Assembly (NCBI GenBank): GCA_918797485.1
Contig: CAKKNE010000001.1
Span: 4,154,001 to 4,218,000 of the forward strand
Reading direction: 5' to 3'
Length of the DNA stretch: 64,000 nucleotides
Origin: Pelagomonas calceolata
Lineage: Eukaryota; Sar; Pelagophyceae; Pelagomonadales; Pelagomonadaceae
Shown: positions 9,874-19,479 of the stretch, in pieces
Numbering within the stretch: position 1 is the stretch's first letter
Layout of the letters: every line of letters begins with the position of its first letter
The notes under the pieces: model-generated
What the model saw: only the letters and a program-made list of their open reading frames with translations
Database searches by the model: none
What the model was told of the DNA's origin: nothing
Program-made: the position numbers and the translations under genes

Positions 9874-9892
9874 GCTAGTGTCTTACACTAGC
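9874..9892 (+). promoter_or_regulatory. Upstream palindrome GCTAGTGTCTTACACTAGC
   Basis: This is the shortest and most symmetric copy of the recurrent motif: the GCTAGTG arm is mirrored by CACTAGC around TCTTA. It lies 176 bp upstream of the start of membrane paralogue 3. Confidence 0.55.
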
Positions 9893-10067
9893 GGATCTTC
9901 TCGCGCGCTGTGGATCGCATATGTCGCATGTGCCATTGGCCAGTACGGCGAGGCTCTAGCACCGCCGCAGACGTAGCTCCGTAGAAGGCGTCGCCGCCGT
10001 CTTGCAAGCACGGCGCTGCCAAAGCTGCATATGCGATAGGCTGCCCCGGTGAGCCGACACTGCCAGC

Positions 10068-10979
10068 ATGCTCGACGATGCGGTACACGTCCTCAATGGA
10101 GCGCATGAGAGGAAGAAAGTGGATCCCCAGGAAGTGGACGCGCCAGCGGAGCACTACGTGCGGCTGTTCTGGTTCACGCTCGCCTTCGGCATCGGCGACG
10201 CGGCCCTCTTCGCGGTCGCCACGGCGTACCTTAGCTACGCGGCGCTCAACGTGGACCTGCTGCTCATGGGTCCCTGCCTGAGCGTGTTTATGCTGTACAC
10301 CTTCGGCACCCTGGACTCGGAGGTCCACGGCCCGCGGGCCATCGGTCTCTGGGCCGCGCTGTGGCTCGTCCAGACGGTCATTATGGTCGTGAGCTACGCC
10401 GTTCGTGGCGAGGCATGGGCGCAGATCGCCTTCTGGGCGTTCTTCTTCCTGCTCAGCGCCACGGCGTTTGGGTGGCTCATGCACATGCTGCGCGAGGAGC
10501 TGCGGGCGCGGCACCGCGGCGCCCGGCTCGCGGTGGCGCGCGCGCTGACGGAGCGGCTCGTCAAGGTCGTGGGCCTCCAGATCGGCCTGCTTGTCGTCGG
10601 CGTCGTCCAGGGCGTCGCGAAAAGAGACTACCCGCGCGTCTACGCGACCGCGTGCTTCTCGCTGTCGCTGCTGATGGCGTGGTTCTTCGCGGTCGCCATC
10701 GACGAGGTCGCGGAGGTGGACGTACATGCTGCCGCGGCGCGCATGCGACTGCGGCCCATTGAAGCCGCCGCGCTATTTTTTTCTGGTTGTGTCGTTCTCT
10801 CGGGCCTAGGCCTGTACGTGATCTCGGAGCAGTCGAGCCCGCGGCGAGGCATCGCCCAGGCTGCAGGCAATGCGCTATTTCTCTCGATCATCCTCGCATA
10901 CTGCTGCATCATACGGATCGTGTGGGTCGCCCGGCGGAAGCGCCGGTCAAAAGTCAGCGATGACGACCCGCCGGCATAA
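10068..10979 (+). CDS. Eight-helix membrane protein, tandem family copy 3
   Basis: This 303-aa protein is the most divergent of the three paralogues and has higher third-position GC. It retains FMLYTFGTLDSEV, MLREELRARHRG, LMAWFFAVAIDEVAEVD, MRLRPIEAAALFFSG, a YVISEQSSP loop before the last helix, and the basic tail ARRKRRSKVSDDD. The same helix count and loop lengths indicate a conserved fold. It converges on the EF-hand-like gene, with 47 bp between stops. The product is unknown; location in an internal or plasma membrane is inferred only from hydrophobicity. Confidence 0.8.
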   Translation: MLDDAVHVLNGAHERKKVDPQEVDAPAEHYVRLFWFTLAFGIGDAALFAVATAYLSYAALNVDLLLMGPCLSVFMLYTFGTLDSEVHGPRAIGLWAALWLVQTVIMVVSYAVRGEAWAQIAFWAFFFLLSATAFGWLMHMLREELRARHRGARLAVARALTERLVKVVGLQIGLLVVGVVQGVAKRDYPRVYATACFSLSLLMAWFFAVAIDEVAEVDVHAAAARMRLRPIEAAALFFSGCVVLSGLGLYVISEQSSPRRGIAQAAGNALFLSIILAYCCIIRIVWVARRKRRSKVSDDDPPA

Positions 10980-11026
10980 CTAGTAATGACGAAAAATCTC
11001 CCTTAGTCTTCGTAGGGGCAGGGCGC

Positions 11027-12409
11027 TCAGAGGACCCACTTCGAGAGGTCGAGCAGCTCGAGCCAGGAGGCGACCTTGTAGCCGCCGTCCGTGTACCAGT
11101 CCGCGAAGTCGTCGAACGCGACCAAGTCGTCGCCGCCCGCGTCGGCGAAGACGGCCGCCGCGAGCGCGACCGCCGCGTCGTCCGCGTCGTCGGCGACGTC
11201 CACCGCACATTCCGCGACGGCGGCGTCGCCCGCGGCGCCGTCGGGCAGCGACGCCACGGCTAAGAGGGTGGCGAGAAAGGATCGCACGTAGCGCCACAAT
11301 CCTCTACGGCTCAATGCCCCGTCCCACTTGTCCCCATCAGCAAATAGTTCCCAGGCCACCGCGAGCTTCGACGACTTGCTCCCGGCGCAGAGCAGACTGA
11401 GCCCGGCGGCCACCTCCGCGGCGTCGGCACCGAGCTGCTCGTCTCTAACAAAGGCGCCGTACAGGTAGTGGAGGAACGGCGCGTGTCTTTCGGCCGAGGC
11501 CTCGTCCGGCGCGAAGGCCGCGATTACCGAAGCGAAGGCCCGCCTGTCCAACCTACCCGCGGCCGTGGCGGCTCTCGCTGCATGGCCGCAGAGCACGGAC
11601 GCGTCGCAGTCGCCCAGACCACTGCCCATCACTAAATCTCGCAACCTCCCGACCGCTTGTAAAGAGAAGGCCGCCCGCAGCACTAACACTTGACCGTCGT
11701 CGTCCTGCGTCGTGCCATCATCGGTCGCGACCTCGAAGGCCACAACCGCCCGCGACGCCGTCTCCTCCTCGTCGTCCTCCTCTTCGTCAGACTCGTCCTG
11801 CAGCTCGCCTCTTCCATCCACGGGCCACTTCGTCAAATCCAACAACTCCAGCCACGGCGCCAATTCAAAGCCCCTAGAGTTGTACCAGTTCCCGAAGTCG
11901 TCAAAAGTGATCTCGTTTTGGTCTTCGGCGTTCGCGCAGACGTCCTCGGCCAGCGAGGCCGCCTCGCGGTTGATCGCTTGGCTGATGTCCGTCGCGTCGG
12001 TGGCGAAGGCGATGGACGCCAGAGCCGCTCTTAACAATCTAGCAACGCCGTTCAGGTCGAGCGCGTCCGGGCCCAGGACCTCGAAGGCCGCCGCGAGCTT
12101 TTCCGACTTTCTCGCTCCAGACAATAACGCGGCGGCGACTCTCAGTTCACCACCATCACCTCTGCCATCACTCGGGTCCTGCAACGCGTCAAAGACGTCA
12201 TTCAAATAGGCCTGGGCGTCGCCGTTGCCCCCGCCTCCCCCAGAACACGCTCGTAACCAGACACCTCGAGCGACTCGGTCCGGGAAGTCCGCGCCGATCT
12301 CATGCGGCCTGGCTTCCAGTAAGCCCGAGGTGACGGCCACTAATCGTACTCTACCGGTGTCCGGCGGCGCCACCTCTAAGGCTAAGCCGGAGATGTCGAA
12401 GGCGAACAT
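11027..12409 (-). CDS. Duplicated EF-hand-like protein
   Basis: This 460-aa protein is an internal duplication of about 200 residues. Each half has an ARK/GSKSSKLAxAxE helix pair, a long helix LLRAALASIAFA or VRSFLATLLAVA, and ends in an almost identical block: FDDFGNWYNSRGFELAPW in the first half and FDDFADWYTDGGYKVASW in the second, each followed by LELLDLxKW. The layout resembles degenerate EF-hand pairs, in which acidic residues of an ITFDDF or VAFDDF loop lead into the helix. An Asp/Glu-rich linker joins the halves. The ATG at 12409 (MFAFDISGLAL) is preferred over an upstream in-frame ATG. Calcium binding is plausible but the canonical loop residues are incomplete. Confidence 0.7.
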   Translation of the reverse strand: MFAFDISGLALEVAPPDTGRVRLVAVTSGLLEARPHEIGADFPDRVARGVWLRACSGGGGGNGDAQAYLNDVFDALQDPSDGRGDGGELRVAAALLSGARKSEKLAAAFEVLGPDALDLNGVARLLRAALASIAFATDATDISQAINREAASLAEDVCANAEDQNEITFDDFGNWYNSRGFELAPWLELLDLTKWPVDGRGELQDESDEEEDDEEETASRAVVAFEVATDDGTTQDDDGQVLVLRAAFSLQAVGRLRDLVMGSGLGDCDASVLCGHAARAATAAGRLDRRAFASVIAAFAPDEASAERHAPFLHYLYGAFVRDEQLGADAAEVAAGLSLLCAGSKSSKLAVAWELFADGDKWDGALSRRGLWRYVRSFLATLLAVASLPDGAAGDAAVAECAVDVADDADDAAVALAAAVFADAGGDDLVAFDDFADWYTDGGYKVASWLELLDLSKWVL

Positions 12410-13484
12410 TGTTTTTTGCTGCTGCTTTGGTCTGTGGTGCGTCCGCGCGCGCACGATTGGGCTGGGAGGGGCTGCAGCTATGCGGCAGCTCCTGACGGCT
12501 GGGGGGCACTGATTTCCGTGCGGCTTTCGATGGTTCGCACTTGAAGGAGTGCAGACAACTGTCCACTGCTCGGATTTTCAAATTTGTGCGCAGCGGCGGC
12601 GATTTTAGCAAGCCAAGCTCCAGAGTTTAAACAAGCCATTTTTTTTTTTTGCTAAATTGGTTCCCGCACGGGTCTACTTTGAGCGACGACCCATCCAATC
12701 CACCCGTCCCCAGCGTTCCAGGCCTAAAGAGAGCGCGATCCCTAGCTGAAAAGTCGGCGCGACGCGGCCCACGTGCCCTCGCGCCGCGGAGGCTCCCAAC
12801 AAAGCACGCGCGCCGACCGGAAGGAAGAAAACACCCCGGAAGCCCGCCGCCGCGACACATACGAATAGCACAGGCACTTACAAGGGGATGCGCGCGCGCC
12901 GGCGGTCAACGCGCGGCGACGGCGTCGGCGACCGCCCGCCGCGCGAAGCCTGCGGCGAAGGTGGCGACTGAGATACCTTCGTCGCGTCCCGCTTCTTCGG
13001 ACCGCGCCGCGCCCGCGCGCGCGTCGACGTGCTTTGCTATGGCAGTGGCCCTTCTTTGTGCCTGCTCAAAGCGCCGGCGCGGCGTGCACACGTTGCCGTT
13101 GTTGGCGTCCTCCATCCGCCGGGCTGCCCCCCCCTTCTGCGCCGTCGCTGCGACGACGTACAGGCCAAGAGAAGGCGCAAGCCTCGCAAAGGTTCAATGA
13201 TGGCACCGTGCGAAATCCTCGAAGACACCGCTATGCATTCATCAGAGGCGCCCCCCCAGACGCTGCCGACCGCCAGCAGAAATGACAAAGATTCTGACTC
13301 AGTTGACGAACACGGGCTTTCTCCAGACTGTATCTCTGTTTAAGAGCAAGTACGTGTGTGTGAAAGACGCGGCGCGGGCCGCCGCGGACTCGCGCAGCGG
13401 CTCTCCCATCATAGCACAAGGCCCGCCGGGCCTGGCGGGCACCCCATGGGTGCGCGCGCCGGCTGCCCCCCGCCGCATCTGGCC
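12410..13484. other. Long intergenic region
   Basis: About 1.1 kb separates the EF-hand-like gene from the Myb/SANT gene. A 13-base T run lies near 12638. A minus-strand open frame at 12906-13115 (69 aa, starting MEDANNGNVC and ending in a helical Ala/Arg stretch) is codon-plausible but has no recognisable domain. Other frames here are Arg-rich shadows. I see no supportable gene. Confidence 0.3.
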
Positions 13485-14030
13485 ATGGAACAATGCTACC
13501 ATTACGGCACGCCCGTGCCGACGATCACGCCGTCGCCCATGCGCGCCTGGTCGAGCCTCGAGGACGAGCGCCTGGCCTGGCTCGTCGAGACGCGCCAGCC
13601 CGAGCAGCTGTTTCGGGAAGCGCTGCCGGGCCGGAGCGACGCCGAGTGCCGCGACCGCTGGGCGCGCGTCGTCCACCCCCTGCGGGACTACAAGGCCAAG
13701 GACGTCGCGGCTCTACTCAGTAAGCAGGTCAAGGTCGTCGCCGGCCTGACCTGCGAGATCAATAGACTGAGAACTAGGCTCGACGAGTACGCCGGCGTGG
13801 CGGCGGCGGCGGCGGCGCCGCCGCCGGCGCCGGGGCCGGAGGACGTCGCTCCGACGAGCGAGGAGGACGACGAGCCGCCCTGGTCCTGGTCGTCGCCGCC
13901 GCCGCCGCCCTCGCCGGGTCTATTTGAGCGGGCCGGCCTGCTGAAGACGCCGCCCGACCTGACGCGCGACCTGCCCGGCGGCTCGCCCTTCACGTTCCCC
14001 GTCGGCCTCGATGGTCAAAACGGCCTCTGA
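13485..14030 (+). CDS. Small Myb/SANT-type DNA-binding protein
   Basis: This 181-aa protein has one Myb/SANT-like repeat at residues 18-65. The first tryptophan is in AWSSLEDERLAWLV, the second helix carries FREALPGRSDAECRDRW, and the repeat ends ARVVHPL. A short coiled coil follows (AALLSKQVKVVAGLTCEINR, then LRTRLDEY), then an Ala/Pro- and acid-rich tail. Single-repeat proteins of this sort act as transcription or chromatin regulators; the target is unknown. The frame is open upstream to 13356, but ATG 13485 (GGCCATGGAA) is the best start. The coding sequence is very GC-rich. Confidence 0.65.
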   Translation: MEQCYHYGTPVPTITPSPMRAWSSLEDERLAWLVETRQPEQLFREALPGRSDAECRDRWARVVHPLRDYKAKDVAALLSKQVKVVAGLTCEINRLRTRLDEYAGVAAAAAAPPPAPGPEDVAPTSEEDDEPPWSWSSPPPPPSPGLFERAGLLKTPPDLTRDLPGGSPFTFPVGLDGQNGL

Positions 14031-14486
14031 TGACGGCGCCCCACGTTGCTTCCCAATCGTCAATATAATCGTTGTTGTTATCAATACTCGTCCGTCACGG
14101 TGTCTTTTCTTAGAGCGAGGCCGCCTAGCCGCGGAGCCGACGCCCCTCCAGACGCCGTCGCCCCGAGTGTTAGCTCGGAGGCGACGGCGGCGGCACGATC
14201 ACGAAAGTCAAGATCCCCTTCCCCTGTTCCTGCACACAGCGACGCGGCGCCATGACGCCCGGCGACGGCTCCCGGGGAGCTGCCGCCGGGCCGAGGATAT
14301 CCACCCCGGCTACAAGTCCTGCCGGGGCCGCCCGTCCACCACAGTTGCACACACGACCCTCCCCCCGCACGTCCGATGGAGAACGCTCTGAGATGGCCTG
14401 GCTTTTTTGTACGCCACGGCCCTTGCCAAGTTGAAGTGCCTAACCGTTGTACATACCCATCTTCTTGGGTCTTAGGCCCTTGTGGC
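14031..14486. other. Intergenic region between convergent genes
   Basis: These 456 bp lie between the stops of the Myb/SANT and helical-repeat genes. Short overlapping frames exist but none has a domain or a consistent codon signal. No RNA gene or repeat is seen. Confidence 0.35.
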
Positions 14487-15833
14487 CTACGGCGTGCGCG
14501 GCGGGGGCGGCGGCAGGACGACGTCCGACGTCGGACTCTCGACGCCGACCGGCGACGCCTGCTGCCGCGCGCGTTTCGGCTCCGGCGTCGGCGGCGCGCC
14601 GGGGAACAGCTTGCGCAGATCGCGGACGAGCACCGCGAGCGCGGCCGCCGCGTCGCGGTCGAGCGCTCCCGATCTAGCCTGGACGACAGCCAACGCCTCG
14701 AGGAGCTTGGCGAGCGCCGTCGGCGCGACGGCCGCGCCGGTCAGCGCGGCGAGGGCTTTAGCGCGCCCGGCCTCGCGCCGCGCCACGCAGGCCAGCGGCA
14801 CGGCGCAGTGCGCGGCCTCGAGGACGTCCTCGACGCGCCAGTCGTCCGAATCATCCTCGAAACCGATCGTTTTGAGTAAGGAAGCGAGGCGCGCCGCGAG
14901 GGGCGCGCACTCGAAGCGCCGGCAGTTCTCCAAGTCGACCTCGAGGCAGTTGGCCAGCGCCGTCAGCGCGAGGAGCCGCGCGTCGAAGGCGCCTTCCGTG
15001 GACACGGCCGTTAATGCAGAGAGGCCCCCGTCGGCGCCCACGAGTTTTGTTGACGGCGGGTGGAGGTGCGTCGCGTCGACCACCACGCGCAGCGCCGCGT
15101 CCGACGTTCGGATCAAACGGAGCGCCCGCGGCAGCAGCGCCGTCTCCCTTAATCTCGAGACGTTCGGCGGGCAGCCCGCGCACGCCGCCGCCGCGGCCTC
15201 GAGGCCTGCGTCCGTCCCGAGCGCCGCGAGCGCCTCGACGCCGCCCGCGTCGCCGAAGGCGAGCCTCGCGGCGCCGCGGTCGTCGACGGGCCGCGCGCCG
15301 TAGTAGCCGCCCTCGCGCGCGCGGCCCCGCGTGCGCAGGGCGAGCTCCGCCAGGAGGCCCGCCGCCTGCCGTATAGATGAAGACGGCTGCGCCGCGAGGC
15401 ACCGCGCGAGCTCGGCCGACGGCGCGTCGTCGTCGACGGCGGCGGCTTGCTCGGCAGCCCCGCCCGCGAAGAAGCCGCGGCGCCGGCGGCGCTTGCTCGG
15501 CGACGGCCGCGGCGCGGGCGCCGGCGCGTTGCGGAGCAGCTCGGCGACGGCCGCGATTTCCGCGCGCGACCGCGGCGCGGCGGCGGCGCACGCGCGGCTC
15601 GCGAGGACCGCGCAGAGCGTCGCCGCGTGGGCGAGCGTCGCGTCGCCGGCGCCGCGCGCCGCGAGGGCCGCCGGCGCGAGCGCGCGCAGCGCCGGCGCGT
15701 GCGCGCGCGCGAGCTCGGGCCCCGTCGCCGACGCGAGGCACTCGGCGAGCTGCGCCGCCGCGCGCGCGGCGGCGAGGCCGCCCGTGGCGCTCGCGAGGGC
15801 GTCGAGGAGGTAGGGGATGTCCGCCTCGTCCAT
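14487..15833 (-). CDS. Helical-repeat (ARM/HEAT-like) protein
   Basis: This 448-aa, very Ala- and Leu-rich protein is predicted to be a solenoid of short helices. It is interrupted near residues 105-135 by a basic KRRRRRGFF patch that could be a nuclear localisation signal, and it ends in a Pro-rich tail. The segment LLALTALANCLEVDLENCRR near residue 280 recalls ARM-type folds such as WAPL or importin-like repeats. That similarity is weak, so no family is assigned. Third-position GC is extreme, which also produces many long open frames in the other readings. The start at 15833 is the first ATG of the frame. Confidence 0.65.
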   Translation of the reverse strand: MDEADIPYLLDALASATGGLAAARAAAQLAECLASATGPELARAHAPALRALAPAALAARGAGDATLAHAATLCAVLASRACAAAAPRSRAEIAAVAELLRNAPAPAPRPSPSKRRRRRGFFAGGAAEQAAAVDDDAPSAELARCLAAQPSSSIRQAAGLLAELALRTRGRAREGGYYGARPVDDRGAARLAFGDAGGVEALAALGTDAGLEAAAAACAGCPPNVSRLRETALLPRALRLIRTSDAALRVVVDATHLHPPSTKLVGADGGLSALTAVSTEGAFDARLLALTALANCLEVDLENCRRFECAPLAARLASLLKTIGFEDDSDDWRVEDVLEAAHCAVPLACVARREAGRAKALAALTGAAVAPTALAKLLEALAVVQARSGALDRDAAAALAVLVRDLRKLFPGAPPTPEPKRARQQASPVGVESPTSDVVLPPPPPRTP

Positions 15834-16269
15834 ACTTTTTCTGGTCGCTGCCGGTCACTTTGTAGAGGGCCTCGTCGAGCTCCGAGTGTTGCGCGACGAT
15901 CTATGCGGCGTAGTCTCCGCTGCAGGGTTGGCGCCCAGCCGAATTTGAATATATGCTGCAGTGACGGGACAGGGAAGCGCTGCAAGGCACACAGCGACAG
16001 CCAAGGGGTCTATTGCGCTGCCGTTGCGCGCAGGAGAGCGCCGCGGGTGCACGTCGCGCGGGGCACGGCTGAGAGCGGCGCTTATCGAGAGCCTTCGGGT
16101 TTTGCGTCGAGCCTTCCGAGAGCGATACTCGAGCCTCTGGAACCTCCGGAGTAGCAGTGGACTGAGGCAGGGCCGCGGCGTTCTCGCGAGAGCCACCAGG
16201 ATACGCCGGCCGCGGCCCGTCGTCCGTTTAAAAAACACAAACTGTTAGGGAAAACACCGGGGGGGGGGT
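15834..16269. other. Intergenic region
   Basis: These 436 bp lie upstream of the helical-repeat gene and downstream of the four-helix membrane gene (both minus strand). The region ends in a run of ten G at 16260-16269. No gene, tRNA or clear repeat is seen. Confidence 0.35.
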
Positions 16270-17187
16270 TCACAGCATCGTCGCGTTCGCCTCGTTGACG
16301 ACCTTGGCCTGCGGCTCCTGCACCGTCGCCATCACCGGCGCCGGGACCATCTGCGGCGGCTGGCCGGGCTGGGCCTGATACGGCTGCATGCCCGCGGGCA
16401 GCGGCACCGCCGCGACGATGGGCGGCATCTGCCGCATCTCGATCGACGGGTTCACGCGCTCGGGCTCCTTCGCCTGGACGGCGACGCCCGCGAGCGCCGC
16501 CGCGGGCACGAGGAGGAAGAGGATGACGACGACGCACGTCCGGATCAAAAACTGTTCGAGGAACTGCGTGATGGTATAGCAGTCGCTGCGGTCGCCGCAC
16601 TGGTCCTTGTGGTGGTCGCTAAACGGGTTGCAGTAGTCGGTGCAGGCCTTCTTCGTGCAGAACGCGCGACAAAGGTATTTGTCGTCGTCGCGGTCGCAGC
16701 CCCAGTTGTGCCACTTCGGAGCGTACAGTTTGCCGCCGCAGGTGTTGTCGTTCAGCACTTGTTCGACCGGGTCCGGATCGTCGACGCACTGGTAGAACTC
16801 TTGGTTCTCCTTGGGGCAGCTGAAGAGGACACTCAAGTCGCACTCCCTCGACTCCGCGCAGTTGTCCTCGATCGCGCCGTCCTTGGCGGCGAGGACGGCG
16901 ACGAAGCAGACGACGCCGCAGAGGACGACGTACGCGGCCAGGGCCTGCCCCAGGCGCCTCAGGGGAAAGCCTCCCTCGCCGCAGCACCGGCAGGCGTAAA
17001 CCGACGTCGCCACGAGGACCCCGATCGTCCCCACGAAGTGATAGGTCATGATCCAGTAGTACGCGTGAATATCTGTTGCGATGACCATCGCGTAGATGTT
17101 GGCCATGAAGACGATGATCGAGAGGACGAGGACCGCGACCGTCGCGGCGCGGCCCTCGCCCTCGCAGCAGCCCGCTTGCTCGGCCAT
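16270..17187 (-). CDS. Four-helix Cys-rich membrane protein (tetraspanin-like topology)
   Basis: This 305-aa protein has hydrophobic helices near residues 15-38, 43-65, 80-102 and 212-238. The large loop between helices 3 and 4 is Cys-rich (about 14 cysteines, including ESRECD, NTCGG, NWGCD, RAFCTKKACTDYC and DQCGDRSDCY). This four-helix layout with one disulfide-rich extracellular loop is tetraspanin-like, but the CCG motif of true tetraspanins sits elsewhere (YACRCCGEGG, after helix 2). The C-terminal tail is Pro/Met/Gln-rich and probably cytoplasmic. A role as a membrane scaffold is possible but not shown. Confidence 0.7.
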   Translation of the reverse strand: MAEQAGCCEGEGRAATVAVLVLSIIVFMANIYAMVIATDIHAYYWIMTYHFVGTIGVLVATSVYACRCCGEGGFPLRRLGQALAAYVVLCGVVCFVAVLAAKDGAIEDNCAESRECDLSVLFSCPKENQEFYQCVDDPDPVEQVLNDNTCGGKLYAPKWHNWGCDRDDDKYLCRAFCTKKACTDYCNPFSDHHKDQCGDRSDCYTITQFLEQFLIRTCVVVILFLLVPAAALAGVAVQAKEPERVNPSIEMRQMPPIVAAVPLPAGMQPYQAQPGQPPQMVPAPVMATVQEPQAKVVNEANATML

Positions 17188-17544
17188 CGGTGTGAGTGCC
17201 AGTAGTGGTGTGAGTGCCAGTAGTGGCTGCCCCAGGAGTGTAGCCGGTACACGCTGCCTGGCGAGGCTGTCTGGTGCTCCGCGCCGTCGACGCGATGCGT
17301 TCTGCGTTGGCGTTCACCACGCCTCCGTGTTCTTTCCACACTGCTCCAGCACAGAGTGGTTTTATGCTGGCGCTGCTGGCTTGGCAGCTCAAAAGCGTGC
17401 TGCAGTCTAGCCCGCATGCATGCTTCTGTAGGTATCGCAGGGCTGCCGGGAGTCCTGGCTGTCACCTGGTACCGAGTCCACGCCCATCTATGGCCCCGCG
17501 CGGCGCTCTCAATGCATGCCATCTCTGATTGGAAACAGCACAAT

Positions 17545-18498
17545 ATGGCATCGCAGGGCAGCCCCGCGCCGCTCGCGTCCGAGCTGCGTGTCGCGTTGGG
17601 TAGGCTGAGGTATGCCAGGGCGAAGCACCAGTCGGAAAGGGCTGCCTGGGAGGTCGCAGGGCCGTCCGCGGGTGCCCTCTTCGAGGCGGCGCTCACCGAT
17701 CTCGCGCGCGAGCGCGATGACCTGCACGCGCTCGTCGACCGGCACTATGAAGCCTGCCGCGCGGAGCTGCTGGCCTCGCGCGACGACGCCGACGAGGACG
17801 CCGGCGCGGCGGCGGCGCTGGACGCGATCGACCGCCAGTGCCGCCTCGTGGACCAGACGGCGGGGGCCATCCAGGAGACGCTCGGCGGCGACGTCGCCGC
17901 CGCCGCGCCGCGGCTCCTGGCGCGCGCCGACGACGTCCTCGGCGCGTCGCGGCGGCTCTCGGAGCGCGCGGCGTCCGCGGCGCCGACGCCTTCGTTGCGC
18001 GACGTCGGGCGCCGGCGGGGCGTCGGCGACCGGCTGCGGGCGTACCTCGGCGCCGAGGCGTCGCCGGCGCGCCAAGACGCGCCGCCGCCGCCGCCGCCGT
18101 CGCCGCCGAGCAGCCCCTTCGGCGGCGACGTCGAGCGCCTGGTTGCGTCCCTCCGCGACGAAGTACTGTCGATCCGCGACGAGGTCCGCGCGCGAGACGC
18201 CTCATCGCCGCCGCCGGCACGCCCCGCGGCGGCCGACGCGCCGCCGCGGACGCCCCTCGCCCCGCAGAGCCGGCCGTCGCCCACGGGCGACGCGCTCGCG
18301 GCGGCGGACCGCGCGCTCGCCGGTGGCAGGGAGGCACCGCCGCTCTCGCCGCTCACGGACGACCGCTACGCGGACCTCCTGGCGTTGTCGCTCCGCGACG
18401 TCGAGGCCTCCGCCGCGCGGTCGTCGCGGCGGCGCGGCTTGCTCTCGAGCCCGGAGGAGGCGGCGGCGGCCCTGGATAGGCTCGACCGACGTTATTAA
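17545..18498 (+). CDS. Coiled-coil protein of unknown function
   Basis: This 317-aa protein starts at ATG 17545 (CAATATGGCA). Residues 1-150 form amphipathic helices (for example ALTDLARERDDLHALVDRHY). A Pro-rich linker, PPPPPPSPPSSPFGG, follows, then another helix RLVASLRDEVLSIRDEVRA and a Ser/Pro-rich, basic C-terminus. I recognise no family. It shares its upstream region (357 bp) with the divergent four-helix membrane gene and converges on the ferredoxin-PDZ gene. Confidence 0.6.
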   Translation: MASQGSPAPLASELRVALGRLRYARAKHQSERAAWEVAGPSAGALFEAALTDLARERDDLHALVDRHYEACRAELLASRDDADEDAGAAAALDAIDRQCRLVDQTAGAIQETLGGDVAAAAPRLLARADDVLGASRRLSERAASAAPTPSLRDVGRRRGVGDRLRAYLGAEASPARQDAPPPPPPSPPSSPFGGDVERLVASLRDEVLSIRDEVRARDASSPPPARPAAADAPPRTPLAPQSRPSPTGDALAAADRALAGGREAPPLSPLTDDRYADLLALSLRDVEASAARSSRRRGLLSSPEEAAAALDRLDRRY

Positions 18499-18576
18499 GA
18501 ACATTTAGTTTACACAAGCCTACCTCCGTCGCATTTGCGGCATTTCCATGCGCACGCCATCGCCGCGGTCGCGGCT

Positions 18577-19479
18577 CTACCCTTTGTGCTGCCGCGGGTT
18601 GATGCGGATCGTCATCTTCCCCGTCTCGCCGTTCTGGAGGCCCTCGCCGACGGCCGTCTTGCAGGCGAGGCGGAAGCGCGGCTGGCGGAGCGTCTTCATG
18701 ATTTGCCGCTCGGAGGCCTTCTGGGGCGAGAGCATCTCGGCCCCTGCAAGGACCGCCACAGCGCACGTGCAGCAGGCGCCGCCGGAGCCGCAGTCGCCCC
18801 CGACATCATTATCGTCGAAGCGCCGCGCGAGGGGGTCGTTCAGGGCCACTCGCCGCGTGAGCATGGCTCGGCGCAAGTTCTCGCCCGCGAAGAGTCGGAG
18901 GACCTGATCTGGTTGTTCACCGTTGGGGTGCTTGACCGTCACGTCGACCACAGGCCGCTTCACCAGCCGCTTCACGACGAGCTCCACCTGGTCGCCCTCG
19001 ACGCGGCCCAGAGCATCCACGGTGTCGTCCCAGGTCTTGGCCTCGACGCTCTCGAAGGGGCCGCCCGGCTGTCCGACGAACGCAATAACATCACCCTTCT
19101 GCAGCGCCGAGTCGGCCGCCGACGAGCCGGCAACCGTGCCGTCCACCACTACAATACCAACGCCCTCATTGTTGTTGGCAACCTCGAGCAATTCGATGCC
19201 GAGGCCGGGACTCCGCGTCAAAATGATTCCGTCCACAGTCTCGGTGCCGTAGGTCCGCGGGTCTTGCGGGGAGAAGAGGAGGCCGCCGACCTTGATCGCC
19301 GTGCTCTCCTCGACGCAGACGCCCCACTGCGCATATACCTCATTCAGCGTTTCGAGGCCTAGGGCGATGCATTCCTCGGATTCTGCAGCCAGTTGCAGCC
19401 GTGTAGTCCTAGCCGGGCGTGGCGCTTGCAGGGCGGTGCAAGCAGTGCATGCCAACGAGAGCGCTAATAGGCGCTGCAT
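18577..19479 (-). CDS. Plastid-type PDZ plus [2Fe-2S] ferredoxin fusion
   Basis: This 300-aa protein starts MQRLLALSLACTACTALQAP, a signal peptide followed by an LQAPRPARTT transit-like stretch, as in heterokont plastid presequences. Residues about 60-175 form a PDZ-like domain, with GLGIELLEV in the carboxylate-binding position and LQKGDVIAFV later. Residues 190-300 form a ferredoxin-like domain with CGSGGACCTC and a distant RLACK. The cysteine spacing is C-x5-C-x2-C plus a fourth Cys, closer to adrenodoxin than to plant ferredoxin. A role in plastid electron transfer with PDZ-mediated docking is inferred. ATG 19479 is used because upstream in-frame codons lack ATG. Confidence 0.75.
   Translation of the reverse strand: MQRLLALSLACTACTALQAPRPARTTRLQLAAESEECIALGLETLNEVYAQWGVCVEESTAIKVGGLLFSPQDPRTYGTETVDGIILTRSPGLGIELLEVANNNEGVGIVVVDGTVAGSSAADSALQKGDVIAFVGQPGGPFESVEAKTWDDTVDALGRVEGDQVELVVKRLVKRPVVDVTVKHPNGEQPDQVLRLFAGENLRRAMLTRRVALNDPLARRFDDNDVGGDCGSGGACCTCAVAVLAGAEMLSPQKASERQIMKTLRQPRFRLACKTAVGEGLQNGETGKMTIRINPRQHKG

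Noticed and set aside
9888-10727. 279-codon minus-strand frame over membrane paralogue 3
   Set aside because: The plus-strand protein aligns with two neighbours over its full length. The minus frame has no hydrophobic or domain pattern.
12649-13200. 183-codon plus-strand frame in the 12.4-13.5 kb gap
   Set aside because: Composition is Arg/Pro/Ala-biased without domains, and its start follows a poly-T run. No support beyond openness.
14851-15985. Several Arg-rich long frames over the helical-repeat gene
   Set aside because: They are Arg/Ala/Gly-biased readings of the same GC-rich coding sequence in other frames.
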